In this document: piece after piece, positions 13,962-26,394 of the stretch
Numbering within the stretch: position 1 is the stretch's first letter
Layout of the letters: each line of letters begins with the position of its first letter
DNA from: Mansonella perstans
Lineage: Eukaryota > Nematoda > Chromadorea > Rhabditida > Onchocercidae
Length of the DNA: 64,000 bases
Direction: 5' to 3'
NCBI GenBank assembly: GCA_037074765.1
Contig: JBAMDO010000062.1
Span: 58,501-122,500 of the forward strand
The notes under the pieces: generated by a model
Database searches by the model: none
Told to the model about the DNA's origin: nothing
What the model saw: the letters and a program-made list of their open reading frames with translations, nothing else
Program-made: the position numbers and the translations under genes

Positions 13962-14480
13962 GACCTGCGTTCACTTAAATGAGAGCACTTTTTTTGAGTG
14001 CAAAATTAAGATTAACAAAGGAAAGCAATGACTATTTCTTGATTATCTAATATTTTGCATGTCTGTGTATGTGTATGTATGTCTGTATGTGTCTGTATGT
14101 GTCTGCATGTGTCTGTATGTGTGTATGTGACCTCCAGCACTTTAATGAGAATATTTGCAAAATTAAGATTAATAAAGGAAAGCAATGATTATTTCTTGAT
14201 TATCTAATATTTTGCATGTCTGTGTATGTGTATGTATGTCTGTATGTGTGTATGTGACCTCCAGCACTTTAATGAGAACATTTGCAAAACAAAGGAAAGC
14301 AATGACTATTTCTTGATTATCTAATATTTTGCATGTCTGTGTATGTGTATGTATGTCTGTATGTGTCTGTATGTGTGTGTGTATGTGTGTATGTGACCTC
14401 CAGCATTTTAATGAGAACATTTTTTGGATGCAAAATTAAGATTAACAAAAAAGGGAAGCAATGACAATTTATTGATTATC
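13962..14480. repeat. TG-rich minisatellite, about 4 units
   Basis: A complex unit of about 115-160 bases recurs: a TG/TATG run, then GTGACCTCCAGCACTTTAAT, a motif with AAATTAAGATTAA, then GGAAAGCAATGACTATTTCT and a return to TATG repeats. The GCAATGA landmark occurs near 14026, 14183, 14299 and 14459. Units differ in the length of the TG run and one (near 14290) lacks part of the AT-rich segment. The last copy is the most diverged. Confidence 0.85.
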
Positions 14481-16565
14481 CAATCATTTTTCATTTGTTG
14501 AATTTATTTGAAAAAAAAAAAGTCATTTTCGTATTTTTTAAAAAATAAATAAAAATGAGAAAAATTAAAATGTTTATTTTTAAAAAATTAACTCATTCAA
14601 TGTAATTTCATCTAATTTACTGCTTTAATGCTTATTTCTGTTCACTTTATTGTTTTATTTACTTCTAACTGAAAAACAAAAAACAAAGAACTTTGAGGAA
14701 AATAAGACAAAATAGAACATTAAAGTTCAGTTTATTTGCTTAAAATTTAAAATTCATTTTTTTTTTTTTTTTTCTTAAATCTCAAACAAATAATTTGTAG
14801 AGTCAGAAGCATAGGCCTAAATTTTTTTTGCGATTACTTTAATAGCAAATATTCACTTTCACAGAGCATTGTCAATCCTCATGCTATATAATATGTGAAC
14901 AGAGAAATTCATTTGATTGTGAAATTTTAAAAAAAAAAAAAATTCATTTTAATCATTAAATGTATAAAAGAGTAGTTATTGCTATGGAAACTTGAAATAA
15001 AAACTAATGTGCAATGATGGAAGATTATAGAAATGAATGAATGGGACATTGAATGTTGTAAATGATAATAGAAAATGAAAATGATAGTCTAAATTGCAAC
15101 TTTTTCAAAATTTGAAAATCATTTAACGGCAAATTCCTTTGAACGATCCTTTCTCATTCTCATATAAAATGCAATGGATATTTCCCATTAAAGAATGAAT
15201 GAATGAAAAGGGCATGCAATAGCAGCAATAAACTTTCTTTGAATGCGAGAAATTAGTTACAGTTTTAAATTTAATTTATTTAATTCTAATTATGATCTAT
15301 TTAAATTAAAAAAAAAAAAAAGCTAAAGTGAAATGTTTCATTTATCTCTGCGAATAATTTTTTTTTTGTCTTCTAGTTGAAATGAAATAATAGTTACAAA
15401 AATTTGAAAGGAAAAAAAAAAAAAAGCACAAAAATAAAATGAGAAAAAAAACTGCACTTTAAATCTAAGACAGATTGAAGAAATTATAAATTAGAATGAA
15501 AAATTAATTAATTATTAAAAATTAAAACTCTATGCTAAAATTTCTAGCAACAGCAAACTTTTTAATCTTAATTCATAAAATGCTTTCATAAAAAAAAAAA
15601 AAGAAAATTATATATTGAGATAGGGAAGAGATTTGTTGTAAAAAAATTTTTCCTTTATGAAAGATATAAAAAAGCTTTTTATTTTTTTTCAATAAAATAT
15701 GAAAGATTTTCTTTGCGTATAGGATAGATAGTTAAGAATTAATGAGCAAAAAGAGCTATTATATTTTGTTCGAATAAATTAATGAGTAAGTGAAGATGCA
15801 TGAATAAAAAATTAAATTATTTTTTTAAAAAAAAAAAAAAATCAAAGTATCTTAAAACCAAAGATAAAATGCAAAATGTGAAAAACATTAATAATGATTC
15901 CTTAATTATGGTCATTCATTAGCATTAGCATTAATCCAGTGTGCAAACGTTTATTTTTACTTTGTGCTGGAATTATTTGAAGCGTATAAAATATTGCGCA
16001 AAAAGGTCTCAAAAATGGAACAAATTTAAAATTTAATTTTGAAATTAATTTCAAACCATATGAATTAAAAATGCAACTCAATTTTATTATTTCTTCTAAT
16101 TGCAAAAATTTTTTCCATTAATTTAATTTATTTAATTATTCAATAATTATCATCTTTCTCTGACAGTTTCAATCAATTTTTGTTAAAAATATTTCCTTTA
16201 ATTCTGAGCAAATTCTCTTCCTAATATACAAATTCAAGTTTTCAAATCCAATTCTTTTCTTTTGCTTAAACTTTAATTAAAATAGATAGCAGGAAATGCT
16301 GTAAGCCGCTAATAATTAATTATACATTTCATTTTCAATATGAAATAGTTAAATAGCAGAAAGGTCTTTTTAGGAAGTTTTAAGAAAATCTATAAAAGTT
16401 TGAAACCTGCTTGTTTGCTATTCCCAAGCGTTTTTTTTATATCTCTTGCACAATTTAAACTAAGCAGAAAAAAAAGTAAAAATTGTTAAGGTATCATCCA
16501 AATAGCTTTTTTCTTTTGTAATCTCGGCTTAATACGAAGATTTAAAAACTTGTATTTTACTTTCA

Positions 16566-16760
16566 CGGATCATTTAGCAATAATTCGTTCAGGAAATTTT
16601 AAAAAAATCCTATAAAAGTTAAAATCGAATACTTCCTTTTATATTTATAATAACGGATCATTTAGTAATCGTTCGTTCAGGAAGTTTTAGGAAATCTCAT
16701 AAAAATTAGGTGGATATTTTCCTTTACATTTATAATAACGGATCATTTAGTAATAATTCG
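16566..16760. repeat. degenerate tandem repeat of 85-88 bp
   Basis: The landmark CGGATCATTTAG occurs at 16566, 16654 and 16739, each but the last followed by TTCGTTCAGGAA and a TATAAAA-like segment. A weaker relative of the second half is seen near 16370. I see no coding or terminal-repeat structure. Confidence 0.75.
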
Positions 16761-18061
16761 GTTGATGATTTTTTTTTTTTTTTTTTTGCGAATTGAAAAA
16801 AGCTTTTTTTTTCATCTTTTCAAAACAATACATATTTCAATGAATATAGCATTTTCGTTTTTTTTTTTACTAATTAAATTCAATTGCAGTTTTAAATTTC
16901 TCCTGAAATGCATCCATCCTAGCATTGTTCAATGGGAAAGGAAAAGAAAATTAAAATGAAACGAATGACATGAATTGATCGGTCAGTATGAATTGGCCAG
17001 CTGTTTACAACTGATGACAAAAAAAACAGTCGACAGAAAAATTTTTTTATAATTTTCGCTAATCCAATTTCTCTGATTACTTACTTCCTCTATGTTCAAA
17101 AAAAAAAAAAAAAACCATACATCGGGTATTCTTTGAAGTAAAATTACAGAAAAACAGGCTATCATTTATAATCCTAGCAATACTCCGTATTACAGATTAA
17201 AAATAGTGAAAATAATTAATTAATAGTATATCTAAAAAAAAAAAAAAAAAAAAAATAACCCGTTACCTTTCAACTTTTGCATTTTTCTTTCCCAAATGCA
17301 ATACTAAATATTGAATTCTTTCATTTCATGCATCATTTTAATTAAACAATTTTTATGATTTCAAAGCATTTTATCGTGGCAAATATACATCAGTTCAATT
17401 TCGGTCACTATATATTAACTTGAAATATTTTATCGGTTAATATATGTAACAATTCGATTGAAATCTTTCTGAAATGAATAGTTAATTTCCCTTCTCTCTC
17501 TTACCTTTATCGTCTTCTTTCTCTCTCTCTCTCAAAAAAAAAAAAAATGTATAAATTTAAATTTTAGGTCATCATATTTTTTTGTAATTATTTCTATTCC
17601 ATAAAATTTTACGATACAGCAAATGAAGCTTAGAATAATGTACAGCTGTAAAATACGATAAATTATTAGAACTAATAGAGAATGAAAAAAAAAATATGAA
17701 AAAACTTTTCAGTGAATAATATTTTTCGTATATTATACCAATATCAATCATTTAATTTTGCACAGTTTTTTTTTTTTTTTTTTTTTTCTTTTAAATAATA
17801 TTATTAGCATATTAGCAATGGAAAACTTCTCTGGAAAAATTTCCCACAATTCTGAACGAATATTACAATAATATACAGTAAAAAATCAGTTTGCATTCTC
17901 TGATATTAAAATGAATAATTTATTGCCACATATCAAAATGACTAAATGATTTTTAATATTAATTTAAGCTAATTAAATCTTTTCAATGATTTCCAATTAT
18001 TACATGAATAACAAATGTCAAATTTTTATTTCTAAATGTTGAGAAAAAGAAAAAACAAAAA

Positions 18062-18092
<31 letters not shown>

Positions 18093-20629
18093 AAAATTTA
18101 GTGCATCGTAGAGAATTAATGGAACAAAAAGATAATTGCATATTTATATGGCAATTTCCGGCACGTTAAGGAGATAGAGAAAAAAGAATTAGAAAATGGA
18201 TAAAATTTTTTGAATTGAATAATTTTACAGCAAAAAATATTTATACGAGGGAAAATTCTAATTTTATTTTATTTAAAAATAAAAATAAAAAAATGCTTGG
18301 GACATGAAAAGTCTGAATTTATTTTGTAAGTGCAAGAAAGAGAATGTGGAATAATTTCAACAATAAATGGAACATTTGAAATTTGAAAGCGGAACATTAA
18401 CATACATGTATATTATGATTGAAGAAAATGAAGTGGTAAGTTTGAATTGTAAAAGGACTAAATTTATTAATAAAAATCCGCAAGTTTAAAATACATCAAA
18501 GAAAGGATTGTTATCAACAAACACATGGATGGATGATGGATGACAGTAACTTTCATCCTTTGAAAGGTGGCGAATGTAGAAAGTATGAACAGGATTTTGA
18601 AAAAAAAAAAGCGGAAATTTCAACATTATCAATAAATGAATAAATAATCGGTATTCGTCACTTTTTTGCATTTGCATTTTTTCTTTTATCATAACTACTA
18701 AGTGAAAAAACTATAATATCACTCAAAAAAAAATATGAGATTGAGTTTATTGATGTGACAAAGAAAAAATCATCAAAATTATCAAAGAGAATAGAATTAA
18801 TTAGCCAAAGAAAAAAGAAGAAATTAGAAAAAAAATTATGAGTGAAATTTAAATATTCTAAAAAATTGGAAAAAAAAAATGAAAAATGATTTAAAGCAGT
18901 GGAAAATTATAATAATAAATTGCTTGCATAAAAATGATCGTTAAAATGGAAGGAAATCGATGAACGCAATTGATGACAATGAAAATTTTTACCACAGAAT
19001 GATGATGACAAGGAAAGATATAAATGAGAAGAAAGAAGAAGAGAGAAAAGGTGAGAGAAATAAAAGAAATGAAATGAGAAATTAAATTTAAATAAAGATA
19101 AAAGTTGCTGAAAAAGATCTAATTTGGGAGATAGGAGAAAAAGTACAGGATCGGAGAAAGAGAAAAGAGGTGACAAAAACAAAGCGGCAAAATAGAAATG
19201 AAAAAAGATCGGTGGTTGGTTGTTAAAAGATGAGAAGATAGCTTGATTTATTTTCATAAATAACTTTAGTAGGGCATTCGCGTTATTGGCTGTTGTTGAT
19301 AAATAAAGATGATTATCAATAAACAAAAGTGCTGCAAATCAAATGCTAATATAATCACAAAGTCAATTTCTAGGGAAAAGTTAACCTAAAAAAAAAAAAA
19401 ACAAAATAAATAAACCATTCATTTCAATTTGTTAAAATTTCTTAATCAATTGCTATGAAATTTTACATTATATTTAACTATGAAACTAATCATAACGTCG
19501 AAAAAATTTTTCTTTTTCTTTTTTTTTTTTTGTCTTATTTTTGTTTTGAAATTTTCCAGATGATAATTATTGCTTGTGAATATTATTAATATGAATACGA
19601 CAAAATGTTTGTATATGATAGCTTATTTGATGACAATTAAATTGTTTGCTGTGGCATTTCATTAATCACTGAACTTATCACGTAAACAATAAAATGATAA
19701 TTATCCGTACATGCTATGATGAATTATTGCATGATGTCAAACTTATTGTGTACGATTTTTTTCATTTCAGTGTAAATTAATTTTGAGAATTGCTTCTCGA
19801 TTATTTCAGTCGTTTGAAAAAGATATTTATAATTCAATTTTTTTAATATTTCAATAATTCAAAATTTACAATAATTAAAAAAAAAAAAAAAAAACAAAAA
19901 ACAAAATAAAATTATGAAAATTGCTAATGTTGTTACTGAAAGCATAAAATTGCATTACAAATTACCCATGAAAAAAGATAATGAAAAAAAGTGATGTGTT
20001 TATGAGCCATAAAACTATTTCATTTTTCAACTTCTGTTCTGTTAAATAGTTCTGCCAATGATTTTCATTCATTGATTAGTTCTCTAAAGGGATCGTAAAT
20101 ATTTACTGTTATTGTTTCTAACAGTGTTCCTTCCATTCAGTTAATACTATTAAATGTTCTCCTATATCGAATATTTGTTAACAAAATTGATCATTGAGTA
20201 ATTTAGGATAATTTGTTTGTAATTTACAATTTTGTTACCATATGTAAACATCTCTACCTGTATGCATATGAGAAATGGCAGACAAGTTTTGTATTAAGAA
20301 AAAAATGAAAAGTATTAAGAAAAAAAATGAAAGTAAACACTGATCGTTTCCTTCACATTTCCGTAAATGAGTTAAAATTTTGCAGTAAATACAATGATTA
20401 TATAATTTACAATTTTGTTACCATCATTAGTTGATACTACTATAATTGCTGTATTAATAATTATTCACAACATATGCTAAACATGTCAGTTTTAAATAAA
20501 TTATTTTAACTAGAGATATTTTAACGATTAACATGTTTATGTGATCGTAGCAAAACTGTACAGCTTATATATAGTTATAATTTATTATTATTAATTAAAT
20601 ATTATTAATTAAAAAAAAATTTATCAAAT

Positions 20630-21060
20630 TCATCTAATAGGTCTGGGAATAAGATAATGATCTGTCATATACTCTATGATTATTATTAATTACTATTACG
20701 CGTAATCTTTGACCACTTAACTGACCCATTATATTTTTTAATTAGAATATGGCAAACTTTTTCGTTTTATCCTTGATCATAACTAAGTTCACCTATTCCA
20801 CTTATTTTTTGATCGTACAGAAACTTCCGGCTTCATTCTATTTGCTTTTAATTTAATGTTTGTGTATATGTGATAAATATGTTACAAATAAGCAAATTTA
20901 TTGCTTATTTGTAACAAATTTAACGTCCATTATCCATTTCCTTGGCGCCAATAGGAATAGACAGCTGTTTTAAACATTTATATTATTTCTTACCCCTTCC
21001 TGTCTTATTCATCAAATTCATTTAGTAGTTCTAGAAATGAGATAATGATCTGTCACGCAG
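20630..21060. repeat. pair of about 50-bp direct repeats
   Basis: A segment containing ATCAAATTCAT and ending in GATAATGATCTGTCA occurs near 20620-20668 and again, with several substitutions, near 21011-21056. The spacing is about 385 bases. Confidence 0.65.
20881..20915. repeat. perfect 15-bp inverted repeat (hairpin)
   Basis: Arms GTTACAAATAAGCAA and its exact reverse complement are separated by five bases. It lies in the gene-poor region with no flanking ORF. Confidence 0.9.
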
Positions 21061-24000
21061 TTAAGTCAATTTTACATTTTAACAAATGAAAGTCAAATTT
21101 CAATGTATATCTTATATATCCTCATTTATCATGTGGAATATTTATCAGGGTACGAATTATGTTTGTGGATTATTTATTGGACAGATCACGAAACTATGTA
21201 ATTGACAAATGTAAATTCGTTTCAAAATGGCATAGAAATGAGAAATTTTTCTTTTTTTTTTTTTTTTTTTACTTATTTTTCAAGACATCTAAATGAATTC
21301 ATAAGAGACGATAAAAAATAGAAGTAAAAACAGCATTTGAAAAAGTGCTAAAAGTGCATTAAACAAAAATGATAAATGATAACTTGTATTAATCGTCACA
21401 TCAATAGTTATAGTATGATTATAGCTAATAATATAGTAAGGACCTGTATATTTGTTATAAATGTGATGATCAAATGTCCAAATGATAAGAGATATATAAT
21501 GATTTGCAAAATCCAAGGAATGGATATTTTAAAATTTTGACTTGAAAAAGTGAAAAAAAAAAGCGACAAAGTTTTTGTTAGATATAAACGAAGAAGTGAA
21601 ATTTTGAATTTAAATGAAATTGAAATTTATTCCTTGAAATGAAATTGATTGGGAATTGATAAGTTGGCAAGATGAGAAAAAGAAATGTTGCAAAGAGATG
21701 ATTAAGTGAAATTAGTATTTCAGATTTTTTTTTTTAAGACTCAATAAGCTTAGCTATTTTTTAGCTAATACTATAAATTTGATGTTTTTTTTCAATCCTT
21801 TCAGAAGAAGTTTTACTTTGATTATATGCAAATATAAACCATTAAGCAATTACAAATATCTGTTTGATATTATCAAATTCAAAGCGACAAAATTTTCAGT
21901 TCTGCTATTACATCAAATTTTTTATAATCAGCTGTCATATTGTTTTATGTCATTTTCCATTTTTTTCTCTTCTGTCATCTTCATCTAAAATTTAAAACAT
22001 TTCAGATTTCGTTACGTTTCGGCAACAAAAGTTTTGTTTAAATACTGGAAAAAAAAGAAATTAGTATTATTTTTGAGATAAGTAAAACTGAAAAATTGCA
22101 AGGTCAATTTGAAAAAAAAAACAAAACGAATTTTTCCTTTTTTATAAAGAAGAGCAGAAGGCATGTAGAAGGAATGCATTACTCATTTTTAATTCCCTGA
22201 ATCTTTTTTCATTCTCTTTATTTTCATTTCACCGTATTATCAATCAATATACTATGATAATTAATGTATTATGGTAATAAGACCAAAACTCAACACAGTA
22301 AGAAAAATTTCTCTAAAACTACGAATTTCTCTAAAACTACGAATAGTGATAGGAAAAGTGGTAGAAAATAGGAAAACCAGGAAAAAATCATTAATTCTAA
22401 TTGATGAAAACAGTTAGTGATGGCAAGAGCAAAAGAAAATTTTTTCCTTCCTCCTTTTTAAATTTTTAAAAAAAAAAGATATAAATCATAAATTTTAAAG
22501 AGAGAAGGAAGGTGGAACATTTGATTCGGATCAATGAACTGATATAAAAACTTGGGATTTAAATGATTAACTATTCATGGTCCTATGAAGAAGTCATCAT
22601 TTGACATATAGAAGGATAATTAAATATCGATTTGTTATTAGAATAAATAAAGAAAAGATGACATTAGGTATCATTTGTAGAGGGAAAAATTAAAAATTAA
22701 AATGGGATAAAAAAAAGAAAGAAATAAATGTAAAATTATTCATCCTCATTAGATGAAATTGGCATAAAATTTCACTGCTAATTGCACTCATGCAAATATT
22801 ATTTTTAAATAACACATAGGAATTGAAAATAATGAAGTTGGCAAACAAACAATTCAATTGCCCTTTCATTTGCTTAAATAAAAAAATGCAAACAGCTTTT
22901 ATATGTTCCAAACTCAAAGCAGTATCTCAACTTCAGTTTTTTTCCAAATAAACAAATATTTAACTATTGCTGACTATATTCCATTTTACACTTCATGAAT
23001 GAAATATTTAATTTGAATGAGAATTCATAAGTTTAAATTGTTTCGATGAAATTTTCAATTGTCACTGACTTTTGTTGGGAACGATGATTTCATGAACACT
23101 GAATGAAATAAATTTTTTTAATTTTGTAAAAAATTTCTCCGTCACAATTATATTCAGTCAATTTTAAGGATGAAAGCTTAACTTTAGCATTTCAAACATT
23201 CAATATTCATGCAAATACACATACACATCAAATTATAAAATTGCTATCATACTGAATAAGAGAAAAATATGATAATATGATCAAGTGATAGAATAGCTCA
23301 AAGCCATAAGATTTTATCATTTTAAAGAAATTAGCATAACAATTGAAGTGCTAGAATAAAACATGCATGAAAATGATAACAATTAAACAGCACTGAAGAA
23401 TTCATAGCACTCGAGAATTTTTTTTTTTAAGAAGAACTTAGCAGAATCTACTTTTAATTATATGTGAGATAAAAGATAAGAGAAGAAATATTTAAAAAAG
23501 AAAATAAAATTTGACAAATATTTGAAAAAAGAAAATAAAATATGATTGAAATCAAAGCTATATCAAATATTAAAGAGATGCGATAAATAGGAATTAATGT
23601 TCAGGTTGAATCAATTCACATTTCCTTAATTAGTTTAATTTAAATTCTGCTATCAAATTAGAATTTGCAACAAATTGAAGTCTCGATGATATTGGATGAT
23701 TAAAAAATAAAACTTGTTGGTGACAATATAACAATCAAATATTTTGATTTAATCATTGCTTTGGGAAGATAAAAAATTTGAAGTTAATGTCTTTTTAACA
23801 ATTCAAAATTTTCAATTGCATTGAAAATTTTTTTTTATTTTTAAAAAAAAAAAACATTTTTTCACTCTCAAATCAGACAAAACAGATTAAAAAAAGATTT
23901 GCCATTTGGAGAAATATTTTTTAAATCAAAAAAAAAAAAAGTAATATTAAATCATCTCTCTGGATTAGATGAAATTAGTTAGTGGTTAGTGCCTTGGGAA

Positions 24001-24536
24001 AAAAAAAAAGAAAGAGAAGCAACCACTGAGTGAGTAATTTGTTGCTTTGTTTTGAAGTAGAATTTTATCACATCAATAAAATGGGTCGAAATCACTAAGC
24101 TTTCAGTAATCACATAATTTACTACGTTTCCAACTAATCATAGTCGCCCATAGCAGAAAGTTTTGCAATAGTAATTTTAAAATTTCAAAATTCATGGCCG
24201 AGCCGTAAAAACTAAGTCGTACAAAGCGGGACGCTGAAAACTATTCTCAGTTTTATTTTTTCAGATTTATAAGGTATTTTTATTTATTATCGTAGTTTAT
24301 TAGCCGTAGTAATATTTGGATATCCTTAATTTAAAAATTATTTTTATTTAATTTTCCATTTGGAAGAAACCTGAAAGGATTTGAAATGTGAAAAGATAGA
24401 TTTAAGTAAAGTTCATGTATCAGATATTTTGAATGTTTACTTGAATATATAATTAATTGTTAATTTTCTAACTTATTTATCGATCTCTTAACATTATTTA
24501 TGAGTAATATTAATTTCCTTTTTTTTTTTTATTTTA

Positions 24537-24538
24537 AG
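24537..24538 (+). promoter_or_regulatory. probable trans-splice acceptor of lin-52
   Basis: A long T run ending in ATTTTAAG lies three bases before the ATG at 24542. Trans-splicing or a 5'UTR intron would both fit. Confidence 0.5.
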
Positions 24539-24541
24539 AAA

Positions 24542-25745
24542 ATGAATGATAATCAAGCGGTTGAAAAGTCGAAAAATGCCAATCTTATCTGCAATGAAAA
24601 TATCGATCATCGAAAATCACCGGAACTTTTCCCAGAAAATGTACCTGGTGCTTGGGATATGAATAGAACGCTAACTGTATGATCTATGGTTATTGTTTGT
24701 TAGTTAGCTAATTAACTCGGAATGTTAAGTTTAATTAGCTCCAATGAGTTGATTTTTTGGATAGTTCAAAGATGTTGATTTAAGTAATAATGTTTACGTG
24801 TTGATCAATCGTCTAGCATAAACTTTATCGATTATTTAAGTATTTTTTATTTTATATTCATTGATTTTCACTTTTTTCAAACCTTTCAATGACGATATAT
24901 TGTATGTCGTAAGAGTATCAGTTATGACTTATTGTCATCTTTCATATAAACTTTTTAGTATTTTTATCATTAAACTTTTTTTAGGAAGTAATTGTACAGT
25001 TTTTTTTTTTTTTTTAGAAATAATGCTATTTGATTGCATTCATGAAGCATATTAAAGTACCATTAAGTTCACATTATTTTTTTTTTTTTTTTTTTTAGGT
25101 AGCTGCTGGTGATATAAGATCAAACCGTTTTCGAACTGAATTAGATACACAGGATGTTCGCCTTGTTAACGGTATACATTTGCAACAAAAATATTTGTTT
25201 GAAGTGATATTATCAATGCAATTTAACTTTCATGAATGCTTTACGATCTTTTGATTAAAATTTAATTTTCATGATTTTTGATTAAAATTTAACTTTCATC
25301 AATGCTTAATGATCTTTTGAAAGTTCGTTTTTTTTTTTTTTTTTCCTGCAAATTCTAAAAATCAATGCGATTTAAAATGTTACTTTTACTATCACATTGT
25401 TCTTTTTAGAACTTGGACAGTTTAGTGCCGATCAATTAATAGAATATATAAGAAATTTGCAAAATTCTGCCTATACATTAGGAATCGAAGAAGGTTTTTT
25501 TTTTTTTTTTGTTTTTGGTTCCATTTATTAGTTAACATTGCTGAATTAATTTCATTATTTCTAAGTTTTGTAATCTATGCTAAATATCGCCTGTAATCTT
25601 TGCTGAACTAAAGAACTTCTGAAATTTAACATTTCGATAGTTTTAAAACTTTAAAATTTTTATAAAAAGAGTTTCAGCAAAGCAATTCTCAAAGGGAAAG
25701 TTTTTGCGAATATTCGAGAAGCGATCTGAAGGATTAACGAGATGA
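24542..25745 (+). CDS. lin-52: LIN-52, subunit of the MuvB/DREAM complex
   Basis: Four exons: 24542-24676, 25099-25171, 25410-25493, 25678-25745; 119 residues. The C-terminal half has the LIN52 signature ELGQ...LIEYIRNLQNSAYTLGIEEA, then GKFLRIFEK, corresponding to the vertebrate ELG...LQNLAYQLG...RGKFLNI region that binds LIN9 and B-MYB. The N-terminal half has KSPELFPENVPG, which matches the SPDLWPEQLPG block around the DYRK1A site (Ser28 in human), so Ser26 is the likely phospho-site. Just before it is L15-I-C-N-E19, a canonical LxCxE pocket-binding motif where human LIN52 has LxSxE. LIN-52 links a pocket protein (LIN-35/p107/p130) to MuvB and represses cell-cycle genes. The last exon is only 68 bases and ends in SEGLTR. 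Assignment rests on motif recognition without alignment. Confidence 0.88.
24584..24619 (+). other. lin-52: LxCxE motif plus Ser-Pro site encoded in lin-52
   Basis: These codons encode residues 15-26, from LICNE to the Ser of the SP site. In human LIN52 this short region docks on the p107/p130 pocket, helped by phosphorylation of the Ser. Confidence 0.75.
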
Positions 25746-26394
25746 AAATTAACTGAAAATGATGGATGTTTATTTTCTGCTGTCATATGATCATGAGGTT
25801 CACATATTTATTGCTCGATAATATGTAGTGAATTGTTATGCAATGAAGTTTAGTGATCATTATCGCATCATCATACATCATTCAATGTCAGTTTAAAAAA
25901 GATACGTGCTTGACCCGATTTGACAAATTTGTTTATGATAATAAGTATGAGTGGAAAGTTGAATTTAATATTAAATTTTCCATCCAGTATATATAAATAA
26001 ATCCATTTCCTCCTTTGTTTTCGTTTAATATTCTTTCCAATCGTCAACAAGTTAATAGTTGATTTTTTTTTTTTTTTTTTTTTTTTGCTGAGAAATAGTA
26101 GAAATTTCCATTAACAAAACTTTACGATGCTAAAGAGAAGCTCATTAATATAAGCTTTTAAAAGAATTGTTTCATGTGTAACAAAATCATCCAAATTGAT
26201 GACAGTATTAAGCATTAACATTCAGCAAATTTTCAGTGAAAATAAAATTAATTTTTGAAATATGATGCCAAAAACTTAAAATTGGATGATTAGCGTTTGT
26301 AAAATCAAAAATAGTTATTGTAAATATTGCAATCAAAAATATGGTTCAAAAATGCATTTACGTCGATTTGAAAATACGATAGGTGACATGAAGA
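25746..26394. other. 3' intergenic region between lin-52 and the BTB gene
   Basis: Tail-to-tail spacer holding both 3'UTRs. It includes an AATAAA for lin-52 (25996-26001) and a long T run near 26062-26085. No ORF of interest. Confidence 0.55.
25996..26001 (+). terminator. lin-52: candidate poly(A) signal of lin-52
   Basis: AATAAA about 250 bases after the stop codon on the plus strand, a usual nematode 3'UTR distance. Confidence 0.45.

Larger units (their letters stand above)
6002..24536. other. 18.5-kb gene-poor region
   Basis: No exon chain, conserved motif or RNA gene could be recognised on either strand. Open frames are short and low in complexity. The region is dominated by A/T runs, with simple repeats at 7856-7908, 8929-9090, 13231-13262 and 13811-13961, a TG-rich minisatellite (13962-14480), a degenerate 85-88-bp tandem repeat (16566-16760), a long hairpin (20881-20915) and a 50-bp duplication (20630/21010). 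It separates the 5' end of the Ig gene from lin-52, so both promoters, and possibly distant enhancers, should lie inside. A small unrecognised or non-coding gene cannot be excluded by eye. Confidence 0.55.

Noticed and set aside
13739..14420. Cys-Val-rich and Thr-His-rich open frames
   Set aside because: They come from the TG microsatellite and minisatellite.
18907..19326. 139-residue minus-strand frame, the longest single frame in the gene desert
   Set aside because: It is the complement of a purine-rich low-complexity tract (mostly Phe, Leu, Ser), without domain, intron or conserved motif.
25537..25613. Alternative lin-52 end with a hydrophobic tail (ELISLFLSFVIY)
   Set aside because: The acceptor at 25677 gives GKFLRIFEK, which matches the conserved LIN52 C terminus.
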